Source: a virus. Taken from it: a stretch of DNA of 30,057 bases. The stretch covers positions 1 through 30,057 of the IMG/VR virus record IMGVR_UViG_3300044619_001653, one strand, 5' to 3'. This document shows, piece by piece, positions 13,539 through 19,426 of this stretch (positions are counted from its first letter, which is position 1; each line of letters opens with the position of its first letter). The translations under genes and the position numbers were made by a program. Below the pieces are notes generated by a model. It ran no database searches. It saw only the letters and a program-made list of their open reading frames with translations, and was not told the origin of the DNA.

Positions 13539-13947
13539 TTTTAATAAGATGTTGGATTCATACAGTTCCGAATGGGAACAATGTTTGAATACACAAACTC
13601 TCGAACAATTGCAAGATTCATATACTAATGTTGAATCAACACGAGAAGAAATCCTAAATTGGGTTTTCGATAATATTAAATCGGATGAAGAACAATCGGA
13701 ATATTTCGTAACATTTGGTCAGATGGAATCTGCACTGATTGATGAATCAAACGGTATTCCTGTTTTCGATGATTCATTTGATATTTACGAATCATTCGAT
13801 GAATACGAATCATACTACCAACGGTATGGATGTTTGACACCAGAATTCGTTGTCTCATGGGACACGGAGAATATACTATTCGATGATGGTGACGGTAACA
13901 TTGAAATCGTGGCACGTCCTGATGTACTGATGAGGAACGGAGATTAG
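13528..13947 (+). CDS. Very acidic hypothetical protein, 139 aa
   Basis: Starts MNNDFNKMLDSYSSEWEQCL at 13528, overlapping the DUF4494-like gene by 11 nt. Acidic residues and tyrosines dominate the middle (FDDSFDIYESFDEYESYYQRYG), and the end is DGDGNIEIVARPD. Such acidic, DNA-mimic-like composition is common among early phage inhibitors, but no family is recognised and the role is open. It is the last gene before a large AAGTCC repeat cluster. Confidence 0.62.
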   Translation: MNNDFNKMLDSYSSEWEQCLNTQTLEQLQDSYTNVESTREEILNWVFDNIKSDEEQSEYFVTFGQMESALIDESNGIPVFDDSFDIYESFDEYESYYQRYGCLTPEFVVSWDTENILFDDGDGNIEIVARPDVLMRNGD

Positions 13948-13959
13948 TAGAATCTTCAT

Positions 13960-14019
13960 AAGTAGTTGATTTATAAGGACTTACGGTGATTTCGTAAGTC
14001 CTTTATTTTTAAGGACTTA
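13960..14019. repeat. AAGTCC-family repeat cluster, rightmost copy
   Basis: The strong stem AAGGACTTACG (13975-13985) with CGTAAGTCCTT (13993-14003) is nearly identical to the stem at 8442-8472. It overlaps a second inverted repeat TAAGTCCTT (13995-14003) with AAGGACTTA (14011-14019), so the middle arm can pair either way. A half copy lies at 13960. No promoter of the usual type follows, and no further copies were seen to the right. No gene lies between 13948 and 14134. Confidence 0.75.
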
Positions 14020-14134
14020 ACTATGGGGTTTAAATCGTTTTTAAGGGGTTTTTATTGGTTGGGGTATAGTTCGGTATGGGTAATGGTATAAAAACGTCAC
14101 CAAGACGACGGAAACGGTCAAAAACGAGGTGTTT

Positions 14135-14443
14135 ATGATGTCTATTTTGATGATTTTATCAACGGTGTTTATATCACCAAATCAAACCTGTGATTATAGA
14201 GTCTTTGTCACCAAAAACAGATATGAGGCAGACTTATGGGTTTGGAAAACTGACAATAGATATGAATCAAAAGATAAAGAGGAATTGTGGACTGAAACAG
14301 TTTCAAAACCTACATCTAATTTTACTGTGAGATATGTAAAATCAAAATATCAATCTGATTTGATTGTATATTTTACTGATTCAAAATATCAAGCTGGATG
14401 GAAGAAAAATCACAGTCTGAAAAATATTCTGAATGTTAGATAG
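14135..14443 (+). CDS. Exported protein, DUF6150/septoil-knot-like repeats, 102 aa
   Basis: The N-terminus MMSILMILSTVFISPNQTCDY looks like a short signal peptide. The rest consists of repeated units of the form (R/V)-x-(F/Y)-V-x-K-x-(R/K)-Y-(E/Q)-(A/S)-DL-x-V-x-x-T-D: one at about residues 22-46, another at about 65-92 ending KYQAGW. This is the repeat style of the DUF6150/7(1)-septoil-knot proteins. ATGs at 14135 and 14138 both follow GAGG; GTG 14129 is less likely. Promoter not identified. Function unknown. Confidence 0.62.
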   Translation: MMSILMILSTVFISPNQTCDYRVFVTKNRYEADLWVWKTDNRYESKDKEELWTETVSKPTSNFTVRYVKSKYQSDLIVYFTDSKYQAGWKKNHSLKNILNVR

Positions 14444-14450
14444 AAAACAC

Positions 14451-14481
14451 TTGACTCGTATTGATTTATTTTGTATCTTTA
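14451..14481 (+). promoter_or_regulatory. Probable Bacteroidota-type promoter with flanking direct repeat
   Basis: TTG (14451-14453), a 20-nt spacer, then TATCTTTA (14474-14481), one base off TAnnTTTG. At and just after the expected transcription start lies a direct repeat AGTGAACAC (14483-14491 and 14500-14508), 17 bp apart start to start, which may be an operator. Confidence 0.6.
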
Positions 14482-14516
14482 CAGTGAACACGGGAAAAGA
14501 GTGAACACTTAAAAAA

Positions 14517-14594
14517 AGATACTATTATAATATAGTTATTATAGTATAATAGAAGTAATAGTATATAGTAGTATATAATATAGAGGTTATAGTA
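14517..14594. other. AT-rich low-complexity leader
   Basis: About 78 nt almost entirely A and T with scattered G, made of TATAGTA/TATAATA-like units and practically no C. It forms the 5' leader of the gene at 14595, ending in an AGAGG ribosome-binding site. It could be a translation-enhancing leader or an easily melted DNA element. Confidence 0.5.
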
Positions 14595-14858
14595 ATGATA
14601 AATAACATTATTAGAATAGAAGATAATGTATATCTTGTAAAGAGAGTTTTGAACAACACAACCTCTGAAGAAACTGCAACTACAATACACAACAATCTTG
14701 GAACCGATTCTTTACTTCGTGACAAAGATGGAAAATGGTTTTGCTGTATAAGAGCAAGAGATGCCGAGTATAGGGACGTTGAACTTGTCCCAACTGAATC
14801 CCGTGTTGATTACACGGGAACTGAATTTGAACTTGGGGACAACGGCGGTCTCGGTTAA
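14595..14858 (+). CDS. Hypothetical phage protein, 87 aa
   Basis: Unrecognised. The N-terminus is MINNIIRIEDNVYLVKRVLNN, with a pair of cysteines in WFCCIRARD and an acidic, glycine-rich C-terminus (GTEFELGDNGGLG). It is soluble. It stands alone between two promoters at the left-right region boundary. ATG at 14595 after AGAGGTTATAGTA. Confidence 0.6.
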   Translation: MINNIIRIEDNVYLVKRVLNNTTSEETATTIHNNLGTDSLLRDKDGKWFCCIRARDAEYRDVELVPTESRVDYTGTEFELGDNGGLG

Positions 14859-14865
14859 AAAATCA

Positions 14866-14897
14866 TTTGGAAATGTCCCAAAAATTTCTTATTATTG
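14866..14897 (+). promoter_or_regulatory. Bacteroidota-type promoter for the transglycosylase gene
   Basis: TTTG (14866-14869), a 20-nt spacer, then TATTATTG (14890-14897), one base off TAnnTTTG. The leader to the ATG at 15011 is about 108 nt. It contains a small stem TATGTC/GACATA (14956-14972) and a DnaA-box-like site. Confidence 0.7.
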
Positions 14898-14986
14898 TAA
14901 TAACAAAAAACAACTGATATTTATACTTGGTCGGTATAAGTGTTGTAGTAACACCTATGTCCTTGTGACATAAAGAATGAAAACAA

Positions 14987-14995
14987 TTATCCACA
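14987..14995 (+). promoter_or_regulatory. DnaA-box-like site TTATCCACA in a leader
   Basis: Exact TTATCCACA, but downstream of the promoter and 16 nt before the transglycosylase ATG, so its geometry differs from the early cassettes. It may be chance or an origin-type box. Confidence 0.35.
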
Positions 14996-15010
14996 AAAGA
15001 GAGAGTTGAT

Positions 15011-15499
15011 ATGACTAACAAATGGAAACGGGTTACAATTACCCTTCTCGTAGTCACGGCATTTGCCTTGATTGCAATGACCCCGATTAATCGTGGTTTG
15101 ATTATGAAGGACGTATTGTATTCATCTATCGTTTGGGTTGAGTCGAAAGGCAATGCAAACGCAAAATCAAGAGACGGGTCTGTTGGAATTGTCCAAATTA
15201 AACCTGTCATGGTCAAGGAAGTAAATCGAATCTGTAAGATTCGAGGAATTGATAAGAAATTCACACTTGCTGACCGTAAGAGTCCGGCAAAGTCTGCCGA
15301 GATGTTTTGGATATATCAGGAATTTTATAATCCTGACCTTAACAGAGACTCGCTTTCTAAACATGATATGGAAATCATGGCACGAAAGTGGAACGGTGGC
15401 CCAAACGGTCACATGAAGCGTGGTACTAAAAAGTATTGGCGCAAAGTTTCAAAGAGAGTTTCTATTGAGCTAGAAGACCGGAATCTAGCAAAGATGTAA
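15011..15499 (+). CDS. Signal-anchored lytic transglycosylase, 162 aa
   Basis: A basic start and one hydrophobic helix (about residues 8-25, VTITLLVVTAFALIAM) anchor or export the protein. The SLT-type core follows: WVESKGNANAKS with catalytic Glu44, then DGSVGIVQIKP, and later ARKWNGGPNG, the order seen in soluble lytic transglycosylases. Such enzymes cleave the MurNAc-GlcNAc bond of peptidoglycan. The N-terminal helix suggests a signal-anchor endolysin or a peptidoglycan hydrolase tethered to the inner membrane. It is the only gene between its promoter and the structured hairpin at 15505. Confidence 0.8.
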   Translation: MTNKWKRVTITLLVVTAFALIAMTPINRGLIMKDVLYSSIVWVESKGNANAKSRDGSVGIVQIKPVMVKEVNRICKIRGIDKKFTLADRKSPAKSAEMFWIYQEFYNPDLNRDSLSKHDMEIMARKWNGGPNGHMKRGTKKYWRKVSKRVSIELEDRNLAKM

Positions 15500-15504
15500 A
15501 ATAT

Positions 15505-15586
15505 AAATGGGGTAGAAGAAGTTGTATAGAGTGATGACTAAATCATCAAAATATACCGACCAAAGTTTTTTTCTTCTGCCCCATTT
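15505..15586. ncRNA. Large structured hairpin, candidate regulatory RNA or processed terminator
   Basis: AAATGGGGTAGAAGAA (15505-15520) pairs with TTCTTCTGCCCCATTT (15571-15586) over 16 bp with a single G-U pair. The 50-nt interior folds further: GTATA (15524-15528) with TATAC (15552-15556), and TGATGA (15532-15537) with TCATCA (15543-15548) around CTAAA. No U-tract follows the outer stem. It starts 5 nt after the transglycosylase stop. Type is uncertain; an RNA element is inferred from pairing alone. Confidence 0.45.
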
Positions 15587-15642
15587 TCTATTATACAAAT
15601 ACTATTTATTTGTAATTCTGTTCACGAGTATCGGAGATAATT

Positions 15643-15888
15643 TTGGAACTTATTATTTCGTTTCTGATTGGATTTTGTATGACTTGGTTTTTAATTAAAG
15701 AGGATGTTGTTCCTCAAACAACTAACCTGTGTCCAAACAAAGAAGCTATAAATCAACTGGCGGAAACATACTGTGGAAATAAAAAGCTTGTAAAAGAATT
15801 AAAAGAATACTCTTTACTGAAAATACAAGATGGTCACTATGAATATGGTGATGTCTTAAATACACTAAAAAAGAAAGACGTAGTATGA
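15643..15888 (+). CDS. Small membrane protein, 81 aa, TTG start
   Basis: The TTG at 15643 lies 7 nt after GGAG (15632-15635) and gives MELIISFLIGFCMTWFLIKED. One membrane helix is followed by a helical tail with LAETYCGNKKLVKELKEYSLL. No ATG fits better. It is coupled to the next gene by ATGA. Its closeness to the transglycosylase would allow a lysis role, for instance holin-like, but one helix and a long tail are not diagnostic. Confidence 0.55.
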   Translation: MELIISFLIGFCMTWFLIKEDVVPQTTNLCPNKEAINQLAETYCGNKKLVKELKEYSLLKIQDGHYEYGDVLNTLKKKDVV

Positions 15889-16376
15889 CAAAACGTGAAA
15901 GACAAATGAAATCTATGCTGAATTACTATGGAATTGATACTGGTAGTAATAAAGATGAAACGATGTCTAAGCGAGAACAAAAAAAGTTTTTAGATACCCT
16001 AAACGCAAATTATGATGCACACACTGTTCAAGATATTTTGAGCAAAATAAAAGATAAATTCAAAGATAAAAATAAAGAACAAGAAGAATCGGATGACCCG
16101 TTTTTTGATTCTCTTAAAAAAGATGAAGAAGATTCTGGTAGAGATTTCCCACTTGACCCAAATATTTTTCCTGGTAAGAAACCAGGGTTCAATCACAATG
16201 AAATGTTAAACTTTGGTTTCATGGGTCTTAATCTTAATCCAGAGATAGAAAAATTCATCACTTGGATTTCCGACCTACTTTATTCGGCAGACCACAAAGT
16301 AATTATTACTGAAGAAGGTGATATTACAAATATTAAACTTCAAAAGATTAAAAAGAAGGGTGGAAGAAAGAAGTAA
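15885..16376 (+). CDS. Hypothetical charged phage protein, 163 aa
   Basis: Unrecognised. The first half is very charged (KIKDKFKDKNKEQEESDDP, then a long acidic/basic stretch), the middle is proline and glycine-rich (PLDPNIFPGKKPGFNH), and the C-terminal part has a hydrophobic helix-like stretch EIEKFITWISDLLY. It ends in the basic tail KIKKKGGRKK. The layout resembles scaffolding-like or assembly proteins but there is no family match. Confidence 0.6.
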   Translation: MTKRERQMKSMLNYYGIDTGSNKDETMSKREQKKFLDTLNANYDAHTVQDILSKIKDKFKDKNKEQEESDDPFFDSLKKDEEDSGRDFPLDPNIFPGKKPGFNHNEMLNFGFMGLNLNPEIEKFITWISDLLYSADHKVIITEEGDITNIKLQKIKKKGGRKK

Positions 16377-16638
16377 CTATATAGAATGGTTATTCAACCT
16401 TGAAGAAATATTGAGAGATTTCAATATAGAATACTCTGACTATGATGAATTTCACCTGAATGATGCAATCACAGAAACCGAACGAATTATAGAAGAACAT
16501 CACTTAACTAAACAAAATAATTTGACGGAAGATATGATTGACAATTACATGAAGAGTGCAATAAAAAAAGAACCATCCAAAAAAGATTACTACGAAACAA
16601 TTTCCTACTATGTCAAAAAGCGATTACTCCAACATTGA
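16360..16638 (+). CDS. Hypothetical acidic helical protein, 92 aa, non-ATG start
   Basis: The frame is clearly open from 16318 but contains no ATG before the conserved-looking part (YIEWLFNLEEILRDFN). The best start is GTG at 16360 (reads MEERSNYIEW), overlapping the previous gene by 17 nt. A GTG at 16318 or a TTG at 16411 are alternatives, as is expression by frameshift from the upstream gene, whose end is A-rich. The body is acidic and helical, ending YYVKKRLLQH. Function unknown. Confidence 0.5.
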   Translation: MEERSNYIEWLFNLEEILRDFNIEYSDYDEFHLNDAITETERIIEEHHLTKQNNLTEDMIDNYMKSAIKKEPSKKDYYETISYYVKKRLLQH

Positions 16639-16969
16639 GCACAATGATATTCCTTTATGGAAAAATCATGAATACATTGATTTTAAAACGTCTGCACAGA
16701 TGTTAGAATGGGTGTCTAATGATAAGGTAAACTTTGTTCTTTCTGATAAGGTTTATACTGCGATGTTGGATTGTTTGAATCGTGGTGTTGAGGAAACAAT
16801 AGTTGCAACAATAATAGTGGAAAACGGAACATCTGTGGATGTTGTAATCAGAAAACCAAACTTTCAAAAAATACTTTCATCATATACTCAACGACTTTTG
16901 AACGCTGAAAATTATGAGAAGTTATCGGTGATAAAAAAAGAAATGCAAAAATTTAATTTGGAAATTTGA
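16610..16969 (+). CDS. Hypothetical phage protein with UVR-like C-terminal helix, 119 aa
   Basis: Starts MSKSDYSNIEHNDIPLWK, 29 nt inside the previous gene. Residues 85-115 (QKILSSYTQRLLNAENYEKLSVI) resemble the helical UVR motif (x-A-x-x-x-E-x-Y/F-E-x-A-x-x-I), which mediates protein-protein contacts in UvrB, UvrC and others. The family is not identified. The promoter 16957-16988 begins inside its last codons. Confidence 0.58.
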   Translation: MSKSDYSNIEHNDIPLWKNHEYIDFKTSAQMLEWVSNDKVNFVLSDKVYTAMLDCLNRGVEETIVATIIVENGTSVDVVIRKPNFQKILSSYTQRLLNAENYEKLSVIKKEMQKFNLEI

Positions 16970-16988
16970 AGAAAATTTCTTAGATTTA
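16957..16988 (+). promoter_or_regulatory. Probable Bacteroidota-type promoter for the thyX unit
   Basis: TTTG (16957-16960), a 20-nt spacer beginning GAAATTTG and ending ATTTCT, then TAGATTTA (16981-16988), one base off TAnnTTTG. It overlaps the end of the upstream gene and precedes 17020-18927. Confidence 0.6.
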
Positions 16989-17019
16989 TTTATTCACAAT
17001 TATTCATTTATGATGACGT

Positions 17020-17220
17020 ATGGGAAGAGATTATAGACACCGAGGCCCAAAAGCCGAAAAATTCGAAGATGGTTATGAAATGTTTAAAGACAAAAAGCTT
17101 CCATCTTATGACCGAACAAAGAATCGAAAACAAAATAAAATCAATTTAAATCAGTTTGAATTAGAGCAAGAACCTGACTTTGAATTGGAACAAACAGATG
17201 AGGATTACAATGTCAGTTAA
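17020..17220 (+). CDS. Small charged hypothetical protein, 66 aa
   Basis: Starts MGRDYRHRGPKAEKFEDGYE. It is basic in the first half and acidic in the second (LEQEPDFELEQTDEDYN), so likely disordered. It overlaps the thyX start by 11 nt, which suggests translational coupling. No family recognised. Confidence 0.58.
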   Translation: MGRDYRHRGPKAEKFEDGYEMFKDKKLPSYDRTKNRKQNKINLNQFELEQEPDFELEQTDEDYNVS

Positions 17221-17866
17221 ATTAGTTTCAATCACACATCCTTCTCTTGAAAAAGAGATGACACCTGAAGAGTTCATGGTGTATATCGCCCGTGTATCTA
17301 ATCCATCTAATCAGATGAATGTAGAAACGGCTCCACGTCTTATCAATTATCTCATCAAGCACAAACACTGGTCTCCGTTTGAGTTCGTTGATATGACCGT
17401 GGAAATTGTAACACGCCGTTCTATTGCTGCACAAATTCTTCGTCACAAGTCATTCTCATTCCAAGAATTTTCCCAACGATATTCTTCAGCAACATCTGTT
17501 CAAGATATTGAACTTCGTAAACAAGCAGAGAAGAATCGTCAATCATCTGCGGAAGCTTACAATCCTGAATGGGTTGGTGGTGTAAAGTTATCTGATATTG
17601 TATCTGGTCACTTTCAAGCATCCCTAAATCTTTACAATGAGATGATTCAAGCTGGTATCGCTCGTGAAGTTGCCCGTGATGTACTTCCACTTGCAACTGA
17701 AACAACAATGTATATGAAAGGTTCTATTCGTTCTTGGATTCATTACCTCGAACTTCGTACACTCGAAGATACACAAAAAGAACACCGAGATATTGCGAAT
17801 GGTATTCGTGATATTTTCACTCAGAACTTTCCAAGCATTTCAGAGGCACTTGGATGGGGGATGTGA
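17210..17866 (+). CDS. thyX: FAD-dependent thymidylate synthase ThyX, 218 aa
   Basis: ThyX makes dTMP from dUMP using FAD and methylene-tetrahydrofolate, securing thymine supply for phage DNA synthesis. The signature is RHKSFSFQEFSQRY (R78, H79, K80), the ThyX RHR-x7-S motif with Lys for the second Arg. Further typical stretches are HWSPFEFVDMT and, near the C-terminus, REVARDVLPLATETTMYMKG and RTLEDTQKEHRDIA. The length of 218 is usual. The ATG at 17210 follows AGATGAGG; a longer frame from 17180 lies inside the previous gene. It is followed by a GTGA overlap. Confidence 0.93.
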   Translation: MSVKLVSITHPSLEKEMTPEEFMVYIARVSNPSNQMNVETAPRLINYLIKHKHWSPFEFVDMTVEIVTRRSIAAQILRHKSFSFQEFSQRYSSATSVQDIELRKQAEKNRQSSAEAYNPEWVGGVKLSDIVSGHFQASLNLYNEMIQAGIAREVARDVLPLATETTMYMKGSIRSWIHYLELRTLEDTQKEHRDIANGIRDIFTQNFPSISEALGWGM

Positions 17867-18099
17867 GGAAATTTTACGAAGAGTCCCTAAACTTTAATTG
17901 GGAAATGTTGGAAGAAAATCCAAATTATTTCATCGAATTAAACTCGATGACATCATTTCAAAAGTTAGATGAATTATATGATATGTATATCTACTTTCTC
18001 GAAAAAGATGAATTTGAAAAATGTGAAATTATTCAAAATAATATAATGACCATACGAAGCAAATATCATACAGTAATAAGAGAGAAAAAATCGTTATGA
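17854..18099 (+). CDS. Hypothetical helical phage protein, 81 aa
   Basis: It begins inside the end of thyX. ATG 17854 gives MGDVRKFYEESLNF; GTG 17863, in a GTGA overlap with the thyX stop, is an equally plausible start. It is helical and acidic, with DMYIYFLEKDEFEKCEIIQNNI resembling the UVR-like helix of 16610-16969. Function unknown. Coupled to the next gene by ATGA. Confidence 0.58.
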   Translation: MGDVRKFYEESLNFNWEMLEENPNYFIELNSMTSFQKLDELYDMYIYFLEKDEFEKCEIIQNNIMTIRSKYHTVIREKKSL

Positions 18100-18407
18100 C
18101 CGATACTGAAAAAGTTATGAAACGTGTATTAAAAAAGTTTCCAAATGCAAAAATGCTTTTTGATTCAGAAAAAAATTTGTATATTGACATAAATGGTGTG
18201 AATTTATCGGAAGAACATTTACTTCCTCCGACTAAAGACCCCCACACTGCATGGGAAATGGCAGATTTAAGTTTGAAGATGACACAAAACTTTAATCGTA
18301 CACACCCATTGAGAACTGAATTTGCTTCTTCAAAGGAAACGAAAAAGCGAATAAATCGTAGAAGAAATAGAAATATGGACTATTATGGATTATTTGACAA
18401 TGACTGA
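18096..18407 (+). CDS. Hypothetical phage protein, 103 aa
   Basis: Starts MTDTEKVMKRVLKKFPNAKM by ATGA overlap. The middle is DINGVNLSEEHLLPPTKDPHTAWEMAD, and the end is very basic (KETKKRINRRRNRN) then acidic. No family recognised; the basic tail suggests contact with nucleic acid or with an acidic partner, which is inference. Confidence 0.58.
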   Translation: MTDTEKVMKRVLKKFPNAKMLFDSEKNLYIDINGVNLSEEHLLPPTKDPHTAWEMADLSLKMTQNFNRTHPLRTEFASSKETKKRINRRRNRNMDYYGLFDND

Positions 18408-18927
18408 AAATATGATTATTGAAGAAATTATTAACACCGGTATATCATCGGAAGATACTATCCTACATTTAGGTGCTGGGTATAAAGAAGGTTCTTTATT
18501 AGAAACTCTATGTGAATACTGGGATTTAACACCGAATGATTTATTGGCTGGATATTTTGTTGGTGTGGATTCTAGCGAAGATAAAATATCAATGTTAACA
18601 AAAAAATTCAATTCAAGTAGTTTTATCAAATCTTCTTTTCAAGAGTATATGGATAATAACTCTGATGTGGAGTTCGATTGGACTATTCTAACTGGTGTGT
18701 TCGATGAACACCTATATGGGAACAATCAATATGATTATGTATTTGAAACAATTAAACGTTCTTTGCAGACTTCAAACAGAGGAGTCATCCTTACGATAAA
18801 TCAAAACGTATCAAATAGTTTCGCATACAGTTCTGTATTTATTTTTACTCATTTGATTTCTACATATTCAAAAGTCTTTGTTAAAAAGATTGAAGATGAT
18901 AGTTATATTTTTTCTATTCTAAAATAA
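18385..18927 (+). CDS. Class I SAM-dependent methyltransferase-like protein, 180 aa
   Basis: The Rossmann-type methyltransferase pattern is visible: motif I in DTILHLGAGYKEGSLLE, an acidic residue ending the second strand in YFVGVDSSEDK, and a central strand FDWTILTGVFDEH. No DPPY/NPPY or PCQ motif is seen, so a DNA-base methyltransferase is unlikely and the substrate stays open. Start ATG 18385 overlaps the previous gene by 23 nt; ATG 18400 (MTENMIIEE) is the alternative. The last quarter has a hydrophobic stretch (FAYSSVFIFTHLIS). Confidence 0.7.
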   Translation: MDYLTMTENMIIEEIINTGISSEDTILHLGAGYKEGSLLETLCEYWDLTPNDLLAGYFVGVDSSEDKISMLTKKFNSSSFIKSSFQEYMDNNSDVEFDWTILTGVFDEHLYGNNQYDYVFETIKRSLQTSNRGVILTINQNVSNSFAYSSVFIFTHLISTYSKVFVKKIEDDSYIFSILK

Positions 18928-18939
18928 GGGATTATTTTT

Positions 18940-19335
18940 ATGCTCACTTTACTTATTATTTTTATAGCCATTGCCGCGAGTGGTTTTGGATTCTGGTTCT
19001 ATAACAAGAAACAAATCACAAATCTTTCAGAACAAATTGATGATAAGAATGCAATCATCAACGCACTCCAGGGTCATGTTGAAACTGTTGTTGAGGTTGA
19101 ATCTTCATTTGCAAGAACAAATTCAAATGATGAATGGCGTGGTAATACAACTGTAAATTTGACACCAACAGTTGAAGAGGCACTCGGCCTAAAGGAGAAA
19201 AAGAATAAGAATAAATTTCATAAGAAGGATGGAAATAAGAAAACACCGAGGTCTCCACAACCTTCTACATTTGAACAATCAAATGAAAAGAAGAATCGTC
19301 CAAAGCCACGTAAGAAGAATAAGCCAACCGAATAA
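18940..19335 (+). CDS. Membrane-anchored basic protein, spanin-like layout, 131 aa
   Basis: An N-terminal membrane helix (MLTLLIIFIAIAASGFGFWF) precedes a short coiled-coil (ITNLSEQIDDKNAIINALQG), and the last 60 residues are lysine- and proline-rich (KKNKNKFHKKDGNKK). The N-terminal helix plus coiled coil is like an i-spanin, but the very basic tail is not, and no o-spanin is seen nested in it. Function open. It is followed by an intrinsic terminator. Confidence 0.55.
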   Translation: MLTLLIIFIAIAASGFGFWFYNKKQITNLSEQIDDKNAIINALQGHVETVVEVESSFARTNSNDEWRGNTTVNLTPTVEEALGLKEKKNKNKFHKKDGNKKTPRSPQPSTFEQSNEKKNRPKPRKKNKPTE

Positions 19336-19341
19336 TTACTT

Positions 19342-19372
19342 AAAGGGGAATCATAAATGATTTCCCTTTTTT
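19342..19372 (+). terminator. Intrinsic terminator after the thyX unit
   Basis: AAAGGGGAATCAT (19342-19354) pairs with ATGATTTCCCTTT (19357-19369), 13 bp with one G-U, followed by a T-run to 19372. The A-run at the base makes it partly bidirectional. Confidence 0.75.
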
Positions 19373-19426
19373 AATTATATTTATATCTATAACACTTGGA
19401 TATTTAAATTTTTTCTGGAGAAATAA

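Noticed and set aside
14517-14594. Minus-strand Tyr/Ile-rich frames at 14466-14725
   Set aside because: They arise from the AT-rich low-complexity leader and oppose a plus-strand gene; no start signal.
15505-15586. tRNA gene
   Set aside because: No anticodon or T-arm consensus and no cloverleaf; the stem is a single long hairpin with nested helices.
18385-18927. DNA adenine or cytosine methyltransferase
   Set aside because: The SAM-binding fold is visible but no DPPY/NPPY or PCQ catalytic motif is present.
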